Part shown: piece after piece, positions 15,383 through 23,884 of the stretch
Numbering within the stretch: the stretch's first letter is position 1
Layout of the letters: each line of letters begins with the position of its first letter
Assembly: GCF_000298215.1 (NCBI RefSeq)
Contig: NZ_BAHD01000073.1
Span: forward strand, 1 to 34,599
Origin: Kineosphaera limosa NBRC 100340
Lineage (GTDB): Bacteria; Actinomycetota; Actinomycetes; Actinomycetales; Dermatophilaceae
Direction of reading: 5' to 3'
DNA: 34,599 bases
The notes under the pieces: model-generated
Databases searched by the model: none
The model's input: the letters and a program-made list of their open reading frames with translations, nothing else
What the model was told of the DNA's origin: nothing
Made by a program: the position numbers and the translations under genes

Positions 15383-16459
15383 TCAGTCGGCGAGGTTGGC
15401 GATGACGGCTGCCGTCACCTCGTCGGTGGTGGCGGTGCCGCCGACGTCGCGGGTCAGGACGCCGGAGCCGGTGGTGCGCTCGATGGCCAGCTGGAGGCGC
15501 TTGGCCTCGTCGGCCAGGCCGAGGTGGTCGAGCATGAGGGCCGCCGAAGCCAGCGCGCCGATCGGGTTGGACACGCCCTGACCTGCGATGTCCGGGGCCG
15601 AACCGTGCACTGGCTCGAACATCGAGGGAAAGCGGCGCTCGGGGTTGAGGTTGGCGCTGGAGGCCAGGCCCAGGCTGCCGGCCAGCGCGCTACCGAGGTC
15701 GGAGAGGATGTCGGCGTGCAGGTTGGAGGCCACGACGACCGACAGGTCTTCGGGGTGCAGCACGAACTTGGCGGCCATGGCGTCGACCAGCACCTTCTCG
15801 GTCGCCACGTCGGGGTAGTCCTTGGCGACGCGGGCGAAGATCTCGTCCCACATGACGAAGCCGTACTGCTGCGCGTTGCTCTTGGTCACACACGAGACCT
15901 TCTTGTTCGTGCGGGTGCGGGCCAGGTCGAACGCGAAACGGATGATCCGCTCGGAGCCGAATTCGCTGAACAGCGCTGACTGCACCGCGAATTCGCCGCC
16001 CGGGCCGCGGCCGGAGAAGTTGCGGCCGCCGATGCCGGCGTACTCGCCCTCGGAGTTCTCCCGCACGCAGATCCAGTCGAGTTCGACCTCGTCGGCCTTG
16101 CGCAGCGGCGACTGCACGCCGGGCAAGAACTGCACGGGCCGAATGTTGGCCCACTGGTCGAAGTTCTGGCAGATGTTGAGCCGCAGGCCCCACAGCGTGA
16201 TGTGGTCGGGTACGTCCGGCCAGCCGACGGCGCCGAAGTAGATGGCGTCGTGCTTCTTGAGGTCCTCGAGGCCGTCCGGGTCCATCATGACGCCGTGCTC
16301 CTGGTAGTACTCCGTGCCCCAGGGGTACTCGACGAAGTCGAAGTCGAAGGCGCCCTGCGAGCCCTCGGCGAGCGCGTCGAGGACCGCGCGGCCGGAGGCG
16401 ACGACCTCCTTGCCGACGCCGTCGGCGGGGATGGTCGCGATGCTGTAGGTGGTGCTCAT
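15383..16459 (-). CDS. Tartrate dehydrogenase / D-malate dehydrogenase (beta-decarboxylating)
   Basis: The 358-aa product belongs to the isocitrate/isopropylmalate dehydrogenase family, in the TtuC/DmlA subgroup. It has IPADGVGKEVV, the substrate-binding LRLNICQNFDQWANIRPVQ, WICVRENSEGEYAG and MFEPVHGSAPDIAGQG. It would oxidise tartrate or D-malate with NAD+ and Mn2+/Mg2+; which one cannot be read from motifs. The start ATG has AGGAG 7 nt upstream. A LysR gene lies just upstream on the same strand, and a dicarboxylate transporter beyond it, supporting a catabolic role. Confidence 0.88.
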   Translation of the reverse strand: MSTTYSIATIPADGVGKEVVASGRAVLDALAEGSQGAFDFDFVEYPWGTEYYQEHGVMMDPDGLEDLKKHDAIYFGAVGWPDVPDHITLWGLRLNICQNFDQWANIRPVQFLPGVQSPLRKADEVELDWICVRENSEGEYAGIGGRNFSGRGPGGEFAVQSALFSEFGSERIIRFAFDLARTRTNKKVSCVTKSNAQQYGFVMWDEIFARVAKDYPDVATEKVLVDAMAAKFVLHPEDLSVVVASNLHADILSDLGSALAGSLGLASSANLNPERRFPSMFEPVHGSAPDIAGQGVSNPIGALASAALMLDHLGLADEAKRLQLAIERTTGSGVLTRDVGGTATTDEVTAAVIANLAD

Positions 16460-16564
16460 GGTGCGCTCCTAGCGGTGTGGCGGTGGATCCTTGTTGCCAC
16501 TAGTCAACCGAGGCCGCACCATTGGCGTCCAAGACCGAGCGACGATCCCGGTTATCGGGCCTGC

Positions 16565-17467
16565 CTATGTATCGGCTTTGACCTGCGAGATCGTCTGCAG
16601 GAAGTCGGTGGCCAGCGGGGTCAACCCGCTCGTGCGGCAGACGGCGGCGGTCCACATCCGGGGCGCGTCGGTCACCGGTCGCACCCGCAACCCGGAGCGG
16701 GCCGCCAGGTCGGTCCAGCTCGCGGGCAGCACCGCCTCCCCGGTGCCTGCGTGCACCAGCGGCAGGATCATCGTGCGGTGATCGACCTCGCAGGCGATGA
16801 CGGTGTCCGGCTGATCGGCGAGTAGATCGTCGACCAGTTGGCGCATGACGCTGCCCGGGTGCGAGGTGATGAGGCGGCAACCGGCGAGGTCGGCAAGGGC
16901 GAGTTCGTGACGCTCCGGGTGCGGCCCGGGCGCCTGCGAGACGAGCACGAGCGGCTGTGCACCCAAGGGCACGACGACCAGATCCTTCTCCCGTCGGAGT
17001 CGCGCGGCGGCAATGAGGCCGACCTCCACGATGCCCTGTTTCACCATGGCAGTGACCTCTTCGGCCGTCCACCCGGCCACGACCGAGACGGTGGCGCCGG
17101 GGTGCCGGGCCGTGAAGGCGGCCACGAGCTCGGCACCGGGGGAGATGCCGGGGCTGGGCATCGTCGCGATGACGAGCCGCCCCCGATGGGCCTGGCGATT
17201 GCCCAGCACCGCGTCCTCCGCGGCCTGCATCGTGCGCAGCGCCCGCCGGCATGGCTCCAACAGGTCGCGGCCGGCCTCACTGAGCACGACCCGGCGGCCG
17301 ACCCGGTGGAACAGCGGCAGGCCGAGTTGGGACTCCAGCTTGGCGATGGCCTGGGACAGCGACGGCTGCGCGATGTGCAGCTCGTCTGCGGCTTTGGTGA
17401 ACGTGCCGTACTCCGCGACGGCGAGGAAGTAGCGCAGCTGCCGGGTCTCGAGCTGCGGGGCGTCCAT
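16565..17467 (-). CDS. LysR-family transcriptional regulator
   Basis: The 300-aa product has the LysR layout: an N-terminal winged HTH (LRYFLAVAEYGTFTKAADELHIAQPSLSQAIAKLE, about 10-45) and a periplasmic-binding-like effector domain from about 90. It lies between the dehydrogenase and the divergent transporter. By family rule it probably controls both and itself, with a dicarboxylate or derivative as effector; that is inference. The ATG at 17465-17467 overlaps a T-N11-A motif. Confidence 0.9.
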   Translation of the reverse strand: MDAPQLETRQLRYFLAVAEYGTFTKAADELHIAQPSLSQAIAKLESQLGLPLFHRVGRRVVLSEAGRDLLEPCRRALRTMQAAEDAVLGNRQAHRGRLVIATMPSPGISPGAELVAAFTARHPGATVSVVAGWTAEEVTAMVKQGIVEVGLIAAARLRREKDLVVVPLGAQPLVLVSQAPGPHPERHELALADLAGCRLITSHPGSVMRQLVDDLLADQPDTVIACEVDHRTMILPLVHAGTGEAVLPASWTDLAARSGLRVRPVTDAPRMWTAAVCRTSGLTPLATDFLQTISQVKADT

Positions 17468-17480
17468 AGCGAAAGCCTAT
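17466..17480. promoter_or_regulatory. Possible LysR-type T-N11-A box
   Basis: ATAGCGAAAGCCTAT has ATAG/CTAT half-sites and fits T-N11-A (T 17467, A 17479). It lies at the LysR start, in the region shared with the transporter gene, where an autoregulatory LysR site would be expected. Short patterns like this arise by chance. Confidence 0.3.
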
Positions 17481-17579
17481 CCGAGTGGGAGGAAGCGCGT
17501 CTTGGACCGCACAGGCCAGTGTGCAGGAGGGTCGTTGCAGAGACCCGGGTGCAGCGGCATCCACAACCAAGGAGGCAGC

Positions 17580-19178
17580 GTGGCCACCAACACCAGGCGC
17601 GAGGGCTGGACCGACGTCGAAGCGGTTCTGCTGGGCAACAAGGAGGCCCTCGGCAGCGAGCGACTCAGCGACGCCGAGGAGCGGGTCGAACGGATCCGCC
17701 AGACCAGCGGCTGGTTCCTCGCCCCGCTGTTCACGATCGTCTTTCTCTTCCTGCCGCTGGGCATCGACCCGACGCAGCACCAGCTCGCGGCGATCCTGAT
17801 CGGCGTCATCGTCCTGTGGATCACCGAGCCGGTGCCGATCCCGGTGGCCGGTCTCATCGGGGTGTGCGCGGTCGTCTTCTTCGGCGTCGTGCCGGCGCGC
17901 GAGGCCGTGGCGCCGTTCGGTTCGACGACGATCTTCACGTTCATCGGCGCGTTCATCCTGGCGCAGGCGATGATGCTGCACGGTGTGGCCCGCCGGATCG
18001 CGTTCTGGATGCTCGGCCTGCCTGGTGTCGGCAAGTCGACGATGCGGGTGCTGCTCGCCTTCGGCACGGTGACCTGCGTGTTGTCGGCGTTCGTGTCGAA
18101 CACGGCGACCGTGGCGATGCTGCTGCCGACCGCCATCGGCATTGTCGCCGTCATTGCGCGGCTGCTGCAGGAGCGCGGCCTGGTCGAGCCCGGCTTCGAC
18201 CCCACCAAACTGAAGGTTGCCACGGCGTTCATGCTGATGCTCGCGTACTCCGCCTCCGTCGGTGGCCTGCTGACCCCGGTGGGCTCCCCGCCGAACCTCA
18301 TCGGCCGCGGCCTCATCGAGGAGGCGACCGGTCGGCACATCAACTTCGGCCAGTGGTTCGCCATCGCCTTCCCGATCTGCACCGTGATGTTCTTCGCGCT
18401 GGCCCTCATCCTGACGCTCATCAACAAGCCCGAGGTGCGCAAGCTCGAGGGCGTCGAGGAGTTTCTCGCCGAGCAGAAGGCGGCGCTGGGCCCCATGTCG
18501 CGGGCCGAGCGCAACACGGTCATCGCCTTCGGCGTCACTGTCGTCGGCTGGTTGCTGCCCTCGATCCTGGGCATCTTCTTCGGCGACGAGCACCCGGTCG
18601 CCTCGGTCATCAGCGGCCGCCTCAACGAGGGCGTCGTCGCCGTGGCCGGCGCGGCGCTGCTGTTCATGCTGCCGGTCGACTGGAAGCAGCGTCGCTTCAC
18701 GATGACCTGGGACGAGGCCGCCAAGATCGACTGGGGCACGATCATCCTGTTCGGTAGCGGCATCATCTTCGGCGCCCTGCTCGACAGCACCGGCCTCGCC
18801 GAGACCATCGGCACCGCCGCCGCCACGACCTTCGGCGTGACCAGCCCCGCGGCCCTGACGATCTTCGCGGTGCTGCTGGCCATCCTCATCTCCGAGACGA
18901 CGAGCAACACGGCGGCCGCGGCCGTCACCGTGCCGATCATCATCCCGCTGGCGGTCGCCATGGGCGTCGATCCGCTGGTTCCGGCCCTGGCCGCGACGTT
19001 CGGCGCCTCGTTCGGGTTCATGCTGCCGGTCTCCACGCCGCAGAACGCGATCGTCTACGGCTCGGGCGTCGTGCCGATCACCCGAATGATCCGCTCCGGC
19101 ATCAGCTTCGACATCATCGGCGCGATCCTCATCATCCTGTGCCTGCCGGTGGTGGCTCGGATGGTCGGCCTGGGCTGA
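17580..19178 (+). CDS. SLC13/DASS-family sodium:dicarboxylate transporter
   Basis: The 532-aa product has a soluble N-terminus of about 45 residues and then 11-12 predicted membrane segments. The two Ser-Asn-Thr sodium and substrate motifs of the divalent anion:Na+ symporter family are visible: AFVSNTATVAMLLP (SNT at 173-175) and SETTSNTAAAAVTVP (about 440-446). GGLLTPVGSPPNLIG is also typical. It should import C4-dicarboxylates such as malate or tartrate with Na+. GTG 17580 follows AAGGAGG at ideal spacing. It is divergent from LysR, consistent with shared regulation. Confidence 0.9.
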   Translation: MATNTRREGWTDVEAVLLGNKEALGSERLSDAEERVERIRQTSGWFLAPLFTIVFLFLPLGIDPTQHQLAAILIGVIVLWITEPVPIPVAGLIGVCAVVFFGVVPAREAVAPFGSTTIFTFIGAFILAQAMMLHGVARRIAFWMLGLPGVGKSTMRVLLAFGTVTCVLSAFVSNTATVAMLLPTAIGIVAVIARLLQERGLVEPGFDPTKLKVATAFMLMLAYSASVGGLLTPVGSPPNLIGRGLIEEATGRHINFGQWFAIAFPICTVMFFALALILTLINKPEVRKLEGVEEFLAEQKAALGPMSRAERNTVIAFGVTVVGWLLPSILGIFFGDEHPVASVISGRLNEGVVAVAGAALLFMLPVDWKQRRFTMTWDEAAKIDWGTIILFGSGIIFGALLDSTGLAETIGTAAATTFGVTSPAALTIFAVLLAILISETTSNTAAAAVTVPIIIPLAVAMGVDPLVPALAATFGASFGFMLPVSTPQNAIVYGSGVVPITRMIRSGISFDIIGAILIILCLPVVARMVGLG

Positions 19179-19194
19179 CCTGGCGGTCATCGCG

Positions 19195-19235
19195 ATTCGG
19201 GCGGCACGTCGGTAACCCCGGCGGGCCGCCCGAAT
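19195..19235. terminator. Terminator hairpin between convergent transporter genes
   Basis: ATTCGGGCGGC (19195-19205) and GCCGCCCGAAT (19225-19235) form a perfect 11-bp stem with a 19-nt loop, 17 nt after the stop of the dicarboxylate transporter. It also suits the convergent gene. A 13-bp direct repeat, GACCTGGCGGTCA, flanks it at 19177-19189 and 19246-19258. Confidence 0.65.
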
Positions 19236-19273
19236 TGCGTAGCTCGACCTGGCGGTCAGAGCTGGGGCTCCCG

Positions 19274-20341
19274 TCAGCGGTGTCGATGCAGGTGCCGGTG
19301 ATGCAGATCGGGCAGGTGCGGGTGCACGTGCTTGACCGGCGCGTGCGTGTGCTCGTGCTCGTGGGAGCCCAGGGCGGAGCCGGGGGTGGCGGCCCCCTCG
19401 CCGTGCGGATGGTCGTGGTGGTCGTCGCCGTGGTGGTGGCGATGCCGGTGGGTCAGCGGTTCGTGGGTGTGGGCGTGTTCGTGGCCGCTGCGGACGACGA
19501 AGGCGATGCCGGCGACGGCGATGGCCAGCGCGACGAGCTCCCGGGTCGTGGCAGGTTCGCGCAGCACGGTCCAGGCGAGGAGCGCCCCGACGAACGGTGC
19601 GGTCGCGAAGACGAGCTGGCCGCGGGCGGCGCCCAGGTCGCGGGCGCCCGCGATCCACAGGGTGATCGAGGCGCCGTAGCCGAAGGCCCCGACCACCATG
19701 GCGAACATGAGGGCCAGCACAGAGGGGCCGCCCTCGACGAGCAGCCCGATGGCCAGGTTGCCGCCGCCCGCGACCACGCCCTTGACCAGCGTGATCTGCG
19801 CCGGAGTGAACGCGTCGAGTTCGGCCGTCACGCAGTTGTCCACCGCCCAGCACAGGCAGGCCCCGGCCAGCAGCAGCGCGCCCCACCGCAATTCCGGGTC
19901 GCCGGACCAGCCGAGCACCACGCTGGCGACGACGACCAGCGCGGTTCCCGCGGCGATCCGCGGGCCGATGTACTCCCTAAAGAGCCACCCGGCGAGCAGC
20001 GTCGTGAACACCAACTCGAGGTTCAGCAGCAAGGACGCGGTCGCGGCCGGCGTACGACCCAGCCCCATCGCCAGCAGCAGCGGCCCGACGGCCCCGCCGA
20101 GCACCACGGCCACGGCCAGGGGGCGCGCGCCGCGGCGCCAAGCCCCCGCGCTCAGGGGCGTGCGTGCGAACGGCGCGCAGGCGATCGCCGCCCCGACGTA
20201 CAGCGCCCCGGCCAGCGTGAACGGCCCCAGCTCGCCGGCCAGCCGCGACGCCAGCGGCGCCGAGACCCCGAACAACACGGCCGCCACCGCGCACAGCACG
20301 AACCCGCGGCTCACGGGTGGCGCAGAACCCGTCGCAGGCAC
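19274..20341 (-). CDS. DMT/EamA transporter with His-rich C-terminal tail
   Basis: The 355-aa product has ten predicted membrane helices in the two-fold EamA arrangement (drug/metabolite transporter superfamily), from about 13 to 282. The last 74 residues carry about 25 His mixed with Asp and Glu (HEHAHTH, HRHRHHHGDDHHDHPHG, SHEHEHTH). Such tails bind Ni, Co, Zn or Cu ions in known metal transporters, so metal export or sensing is plausible, but most EamA proteins carry metabolites. GTG 20341 has AGGAGGTGA at 5 nt. It lies downstream of the iron operon on the same strand. Confidence 0.88.
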   Translation of the reverse strand: MPATGSAPPVSRGFVLCAVAAVLFGVSAPLASRLAGELGPFTLAGALYVGAAIACAPFARTPLSAGAWRRGARPLAVAVVLGGAVGPLLLAMGLGRTPAATASLLLNLELVFTTLLAGWLFREYIGPRIAAGTALVVVASVVLGWSGDPELRWGALLLAGACLCWAVDNCVTAELDAFTPAQITLVKGVVAGGGNLAIGLLVEGGPSVLALMFAMVVGAFGYGASITLWIAGARDLGAARGQLVFATAPFVGALLAWTVLREPATTRELVALAIAVAGIAFVVRSGHEHAHTHEPLTHRHRHHHGDDHHDHPHGEGAATPGSALGSHEHEHTHAPVKHVHPHLPDLHHRHLHRHR

Positions 20342-20416
20342 CAGCTCACCTCCTGGTTCGTCGCTTGCTCACCAGTGTGCCCGGGCCTGCGAGCGGGGTC
20401 AGGGTTACGACGCACC

Positions 20417-20434
20417 GCTCCGACACAGCGGAGC
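20417..20434 (-). terminator. Weak hairpin downstream of the feo operon
   Basis: GCTCCG and CGGAGC pair across 6 nt, about 35 nt after the stop of the Nfu-like gene. The stem is short and no T-run follows, so this is only a possible terminator. Confidence 0.3.
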
Positions 20435-20468
20435 AGCAGGAGAAACCGGATGGTCGAACCCGGATGGG

Positions 20469-21128
20469 TCAGGCGCTGCGTCGGCGCAGGATGGACAGCA
20501 GGTCGAGGCGACCGGACGCCTGTCGAACCTCCAGGAGTCCGGGTACGGTCGCGCGTAGGTCGCGCTCGAGGCGCCCGTGGATGGTCAGGGCCGAGGCGGG
20601 GCAGCCGCTGCAGGCCCCGGTGAGCCGCACGAGCGCGACGGCGTCGCGTACCTCGACGAGGGCGACGCGGCCGCCGTGGGACCGCACGTACTCGCCGGCC
20701 GCGCCGGTCAACGCCGATCGCACCGCTGCGGCCAGTGACGCGTCGTCGACGAGGCCGCCGGCAGCCTCCGCCAGAGACCCGGCCACGGGCTCGGCCGTGG
20801 ATCCAGTCGTAGATCCGGCCTCGGAAACCTCAATCCGGCCACCCTCAGTCCCGACCCAGCTGCCGGGCTCGCCCAACGCCTCCGACAGTGCAAGCCGAAC
20901 CGTCTCCCCAACGCCGCGCCACGAGTGACCGGGCGCCAGTGTGGTCAACAGCGCGTCGTCGCAGCACACGACCGCGCACAGCGTCCCGTCGTCCAGCAGC
21001 TCGCCGAGCCGGCCGGGCGCGATGGCGACGGGCCCGATCAGCGGAACCGCGCCCTCCGGGACGACCCACCGCAGCGTCGACGGATCCCCGGCGACCGCCT
21101 CCGGATGCAGTGTGAGCAGCGCACTCAT
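20469..21128 (-). CDS. NifU/Nfu C-terminal-domain protein (Fe-S cluster carrier-like)
   Basis: The 219-aa product ends in a NifU-like domain with RSHGGRVALVEV and LTGACSGCPASALTIHGRLERDL, whose CxxC would hold a shared iron-sulfur cluster. The N-terminal 90 residues look like a scaffold part (ALLTLHPEAVAGDPSTLRW), as in Nfu proteins, and an Ala/Glu-rich linker joins the two. It starts 7 nt after feoB, the third gene of the iron uptake operon, so it may receive or pass on iron taken up by FeoB. That link is inference. Confidence 0.82.
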   Translation of the reverse strand: MSALLTLHPEAVAGDPSTLRWVVPEGAVPLIGPVAIAPGRLGELLDDGTLCAVVCCDDALLTTLAPGHSWRGVGETVRLALSEALGEPGSWVGTEGGRIEVSEAGSTTGSTAEPVAGSLAEAAGGLVDDASLAAAVRSALTGAAGEYVRSHGGRVALVEVRDAVALVRLTGACSGCPASALTIHGRLERDLRATVPGLLEVRQASGRLDLLSILRRRSA

Positions 21129-21135
21129 AGCCGGC

Positions 21136-23079
21136 TCACATCAGCGCCGCGACGACGGTGTGCGCCAGGAACGCCATGACCCAGGCGACGGCGAACAGGC
21201 TGACGAAGGCGATGGCGGGCCATTGCCAGGTGCCGGTCTCGCGGCGCATCACCGCGATCGTCGACATGCACTGCAGGGCGTAGACGAAGAACATGAGCAG
21301 CGCCGCGATCGTCGGCGGGGTGAACAGCGGCTCGCCGGCACGCGGGCCCTCGCTGACGGTCATGGCGGCCAGGGCGGTCGCCGGCTCCTCGGGGTTTTCG
21401 GCGGCCGCAACCTGCCCGATCGTGGCGACGAACACCTCGCGCGCCGACAGCGAGGCGAGGATGCCGATGTTGATGCGCCAGTCGAAGCCGAGCGGCTCGA
21501 ACACCGGCTGCACCGCCTTGCCGAGGTCGGCGGCGTAGCTGTGGTCGATGACGTACTGGCTGACCGCCACGTCGTCACCGGCGTCGACGCCCGCCCGCGC
21601 CAGCGCGTCGGGGCTCTGCACGGGCAGGTTCAGCAGCGCCCACATGATGATCGTCGTCGCCAGGATGATCGTCGTGACCTTGCGGACGAACGCCATCGCC
21701 GAGTCCCACATCTGCACGACGACGCTGCGCAGCCGCGGCACCCGATAGGGCGGCAACTCCATGTAGAAAGGCAGCCCGCGGATGCTGCGACCGACGAACC
21801 GCGACGTGATCCACGCCGACGTCATCGCCGAGAAGGCCCCGAGCAGATACAGCCCGAACATCGCGACGCCCTGCAGACCGAATGGCCCCACGCGGGAGTC
21901 GCCCGGCACTAGCAGGCCGATGAGCAGCACGAACACCGGCAGCCGGGCTGAGCACGTCATGAGCGGCGCGCCCATCATCGTGGCGATCCGGTCGCGGGCC
22001 GAGGGCAGCGTGCGGGTCGCCATGATGCCGGGGATGGCGCACGCCAGCGACGACAGCAGCGCGACGAACGCCCGCCCCTCCAGGCCGGCGCGGGCCATGA
22101 CCCGGTCCATCAGCAGCGCCGCCCGCGACAGGTATCCCACGCCCTCGAGCACCGCGATGAGCAGGAACAACAAGAGAATCTGCGGCAGGAAGACGAGCAC
22201 GGCGCCGACGCCGCCGATGAGCCCCTGCCCGAGGAAGGAGGCGAGCCAGCCGATCGTCACGTGCTCGGCGACCAGGGCGGCCAGCCACGCGAACACCGAC
22301 TCGATCGCCGCCTGCATCGGCGCGGCGACCGTGAAGATCACCTGGAAGAAGCCGAACATCACCGCGAAGAATGTCAGCGTTCCCCACACCGGATGCAGCA
22401 GGACGGCGTCGATGCGACGGGTCCGGCGATCGACCTCCGGGACCCGATAGCCCGCGCTGGCCAGCACCGATTCGACCCAGCCGCTCTGCTCGGCGGGGTC
22501 CAGCGGAGGCAGCACGGCCGGCTGCGTCCACGAGGCCGGGTCGGACAGGAGGTCGCGCAGGGCGTCGACATCCGAGCGGCGGCCGCCGACGACCCCTATG
22601 ACCGGGACCCCGAGGGCCCGGCGCACCGCCTCCAGGTCGATGGCGCCGTGCCGCTGGCTCATCTCGTCGCCGAAGGTCAACACGACACAGACGGGCAGGT
22701 CGCGGTGCAGCACTTGGGCGAGCAGGCGCAGTGAACGGCGCAGGGTGGTGACGTCTAGGACGACGAGCAGCGCGTCGGGCGTGGCCACGGAGTCGTCGGC
22801 GCGGTCGAGGACCGTGGCGACGATCGCCTCGTCCGGGCTGATCGCCGCCAAGCTGTAGGTGCCGGGGAGGTCCTCGATGACGACCTGCTGCCCGGCCACG
22901 GTCGCCGGACCCTCGTAGCGGGCCACGGTGACGCCCGGGTAGTTGCCGGTCTTGGCGCGCAGCCCCGTCAACGCGTTGAACAGCGTCGTCTTACCCGAGT
23001 TGGGGCTGCCGACCAACGCGAACCGGCGCGTTCCGGTGAGAGTCGTGCCGCCCTCGCCGCCGTGGCAGGAGGCGCTCAT
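21136..23079 (-). CDS. feoB: Ferrous iron transporter FeoB
   Basis: The 647-aa product has the FeoB layout: an N-terminal G-domain with G1 GSPNSGKTTLFN (24-35), switch TGNYPGVTV and G3 DLPGTYS (70-76). A helical spacer and a membrane part with two Gate motifs follow. The conserved core cysteine is visible in LSSLACAIPGIMATRT, and a second gate-like MTCSARLPV is present. The G4 element reads LTFGDE (134-139), so the usual Asn of NxxD is Thr, which could alter nucleotide specificity or affinity. It imports Fe2+ across the cytoplasmic membrane. It overlaps feoA by ATGA. Confidence 0.95.
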   Translation of the reverse strand: MSASCHGGEGGTTLTGTRRFALVGSPNSGKTTLFNALTGLRAKTGNYPGVTVARYEGPATVAGQQVVIEDLPGTYSLAAISPDEAIVATVLDRADDSVATPDALLVVLDVTTLRRSLRLLAQVLHRDLPVCVVLTFGDEMSQRHGAIDLEAVRRALGVPVIGVVGGRRSDVDALRDLLSDPASWTQPAVLPPLDPAEQSGWVESVLASAGYRVPEVDRRTRRIDAVLLHPVWGTLTFFAVMFGFFQVIFTVAAPMQAAIESVFAWLAALVAEHVTIGWLASFLGQGLIGGVGAVLVFLPQILLLFLLIAVLEGVGYLSRAALLMDRVMARAGLEGRAFVALLSSLACAIPGIMATRTLPSARDRIATMMGAPLMTCSARLPVFVLLIGLLVPGDSRVGPFGLQGVAMFGLYLLGAFSAMTSAWITSRFVGRSIRGLPFYMELPPYRVPRLRSVVVQMWDSAMAFVRKVTTIILATTIIMWALLNLPVQSPDALARAGVDAGDDVAVSQYVIDHSYAADLGKAVQPVFEPLGFDWRINIGILASLSAREVFVATIGQVAAAENPEEPATALAAMTVSEGPRAGEPLFTPPTIAALLMFFVYALQCMSTIAVMRRETGTWQWPAIAFVSLFAVAWVMAFLAHTVVAALM

Positions 23080-23366
23080 CGGGGTTGGTCGGTGAGGACC
23101 AACGCGGACAGGTCGCGCCGCAGCGCCACCTCGTAGTCACAGACGCGGAAGACCGTCGGGTCGCCGAGCGGAGTGCGGCGGATGAACTCGACCGATGCGC
23201 CGGGCGCGAAGCCCAGGTCGAGCAGTCGGCGCGCGCAGTCCTGGTCGCAGCTCTCACAGATGGCCGCGACGACCGCGGACTGGCCGCGCCGCAGGTCCGC
23301 CAACGAGCAGGTCTGGGGCGCGGTGGGGCGCGGTCGACCGGAACGACGGATGCTCAGCACGGACAT
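23076..23366 (-). CDS. feoA: FeoA-domain protein
   Basis: The 96-aa product has the SH3-like FeoA fold: TCSLADLRRGQSAVVAAI, LLDLGFAPGASVEFIRRTPLGDP and VCDYEVALRRDLSALVLT. FeoA is a small cytoplasmic partner of FeoB. An insert with CESCDQDCARR contains three Cys, which is more than usual and might bind metal. ATG 23366 is chosen; an upstream TTG is in frame. Its stop overlaps the feoB start, and the iron box lies 61 bp upstream. Confidence 0.9.
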   Translation of the reverse strand: MSVLSIRRSGRPRPTAPQTCSLADLRRGQSAVVAAICESCDQDCARRLLDLGFAPGASVEFIRRTPLGDPTVFRVCDYEVALRRDLSALVLTDQPR

Positions 23367-23427
23367 GTCGGCACGCAACTTTCGTCGGTGGGGCTGCTGC
23401 CGAAGCGGCGCCGGGCTCCACTTTCAC

Positions 23428-23446
23428 TTAGGCAAGGCAAGCCTAA
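23428..23446 (-). promoter_or_regulatory. DtxR/IdeR-type iron box upstream of feoA
   Basis: TTAGGCAAGGCAAGCCTAA matches the 19-bp DtxR/IdeR consensus TTAGGTTAGGCTAACCTAA at 15 of 19 positions, with symmetric TTAGGC/GCCTAA ends. It lies 61 bp before the FeoA start, where Fe2+-loaded DtxR/IdeR would repress the operon. This supports both the iron function and the actinobacterial origin. Confidence 0.85.
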
Positions 23447-23516
23447 TCATCGGGCTCGGGGAAGGGTAGGCCCAAGGTCCTGAGGCCAGCCTGTGTCCCG
23501 GAGAGGGCGCGTCGCC

Positions 23517-23774
23517 TCAGCCGCGGCGTTGGCGCTCGTTGTAGCGGTGTCCGGACCACACTCCCCAGATCATGCTCACCGGCACCGCGACCCCCCAAGC
23601 GGCTCCAGCGGTCAGCAGCACGGCCGGCAGGGTGAACACGAGCATGACGAGGGCGCCGAAGACCGTCGTGTAGAACATGCCGAACGGCCCGAGAAAGAAG
23701 GTGAGCAGCACAGCCAACAGCAGTGACTTGCTCTTGGCGCCGTAGGCCTGCGTGGTTCCGCCGGTGACGGCCAT
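23517..23774 (-). CDS. Small integral membrane protein, two helices
   Basis: The 85-aa product begins MAVTGGTTQAYGAKSKSLLLAVLL and has two strong hydrophobic segments: about 17-52, possibly one long helix hairpin, and 54-74. It ends in the basic WSGHRYNERQRRG. The pattern resembles small TM2-like or superinfection-immunity-type proteins, but I cannot name a family with confidence. ATG 23774 has GGAGGGA 9 nt upstream. It is divergent from the next gene across 110 bp. Confidence 0.7.
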   Translation of the reverse strand: MAVTGGTTQAYGAKSKSLLLAVLLTFFLGPFGMFYTTVFGALVMLVFTLPAVLLTAGAAWGVAVPVSMIWGVWSGHRYNERQRRG

Positions 23775-23884
23775 GATGTGGATCCCTCCTGTGCTGGTGG
23801 TAGTCGTCCTCTAGGGGCAACGTCACCGGCACCCGGTTCGGTTCCTCCCACTGGGTGGGCTCCCAGCGCGGGTAAGTTGGCCCA

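Noticed and set aside
18029-18055. Walker A-like GVGKST within the dicarboxylate transporter
   Set aside because: It lies in a loop between membrane helices of a clear DASS transporter with no Walker B; it is a chance match.
17277-19886. An 869-codon open frame on the minus strand
   Set aside because: It is antisense to the SLC13 transporter, which has clear family motifs, and runs across the end of the EamA gene in another frame. Its protein is Arg/Asp/Gly-rich low complexity, typical of shadow frames in GC-rich DNA.
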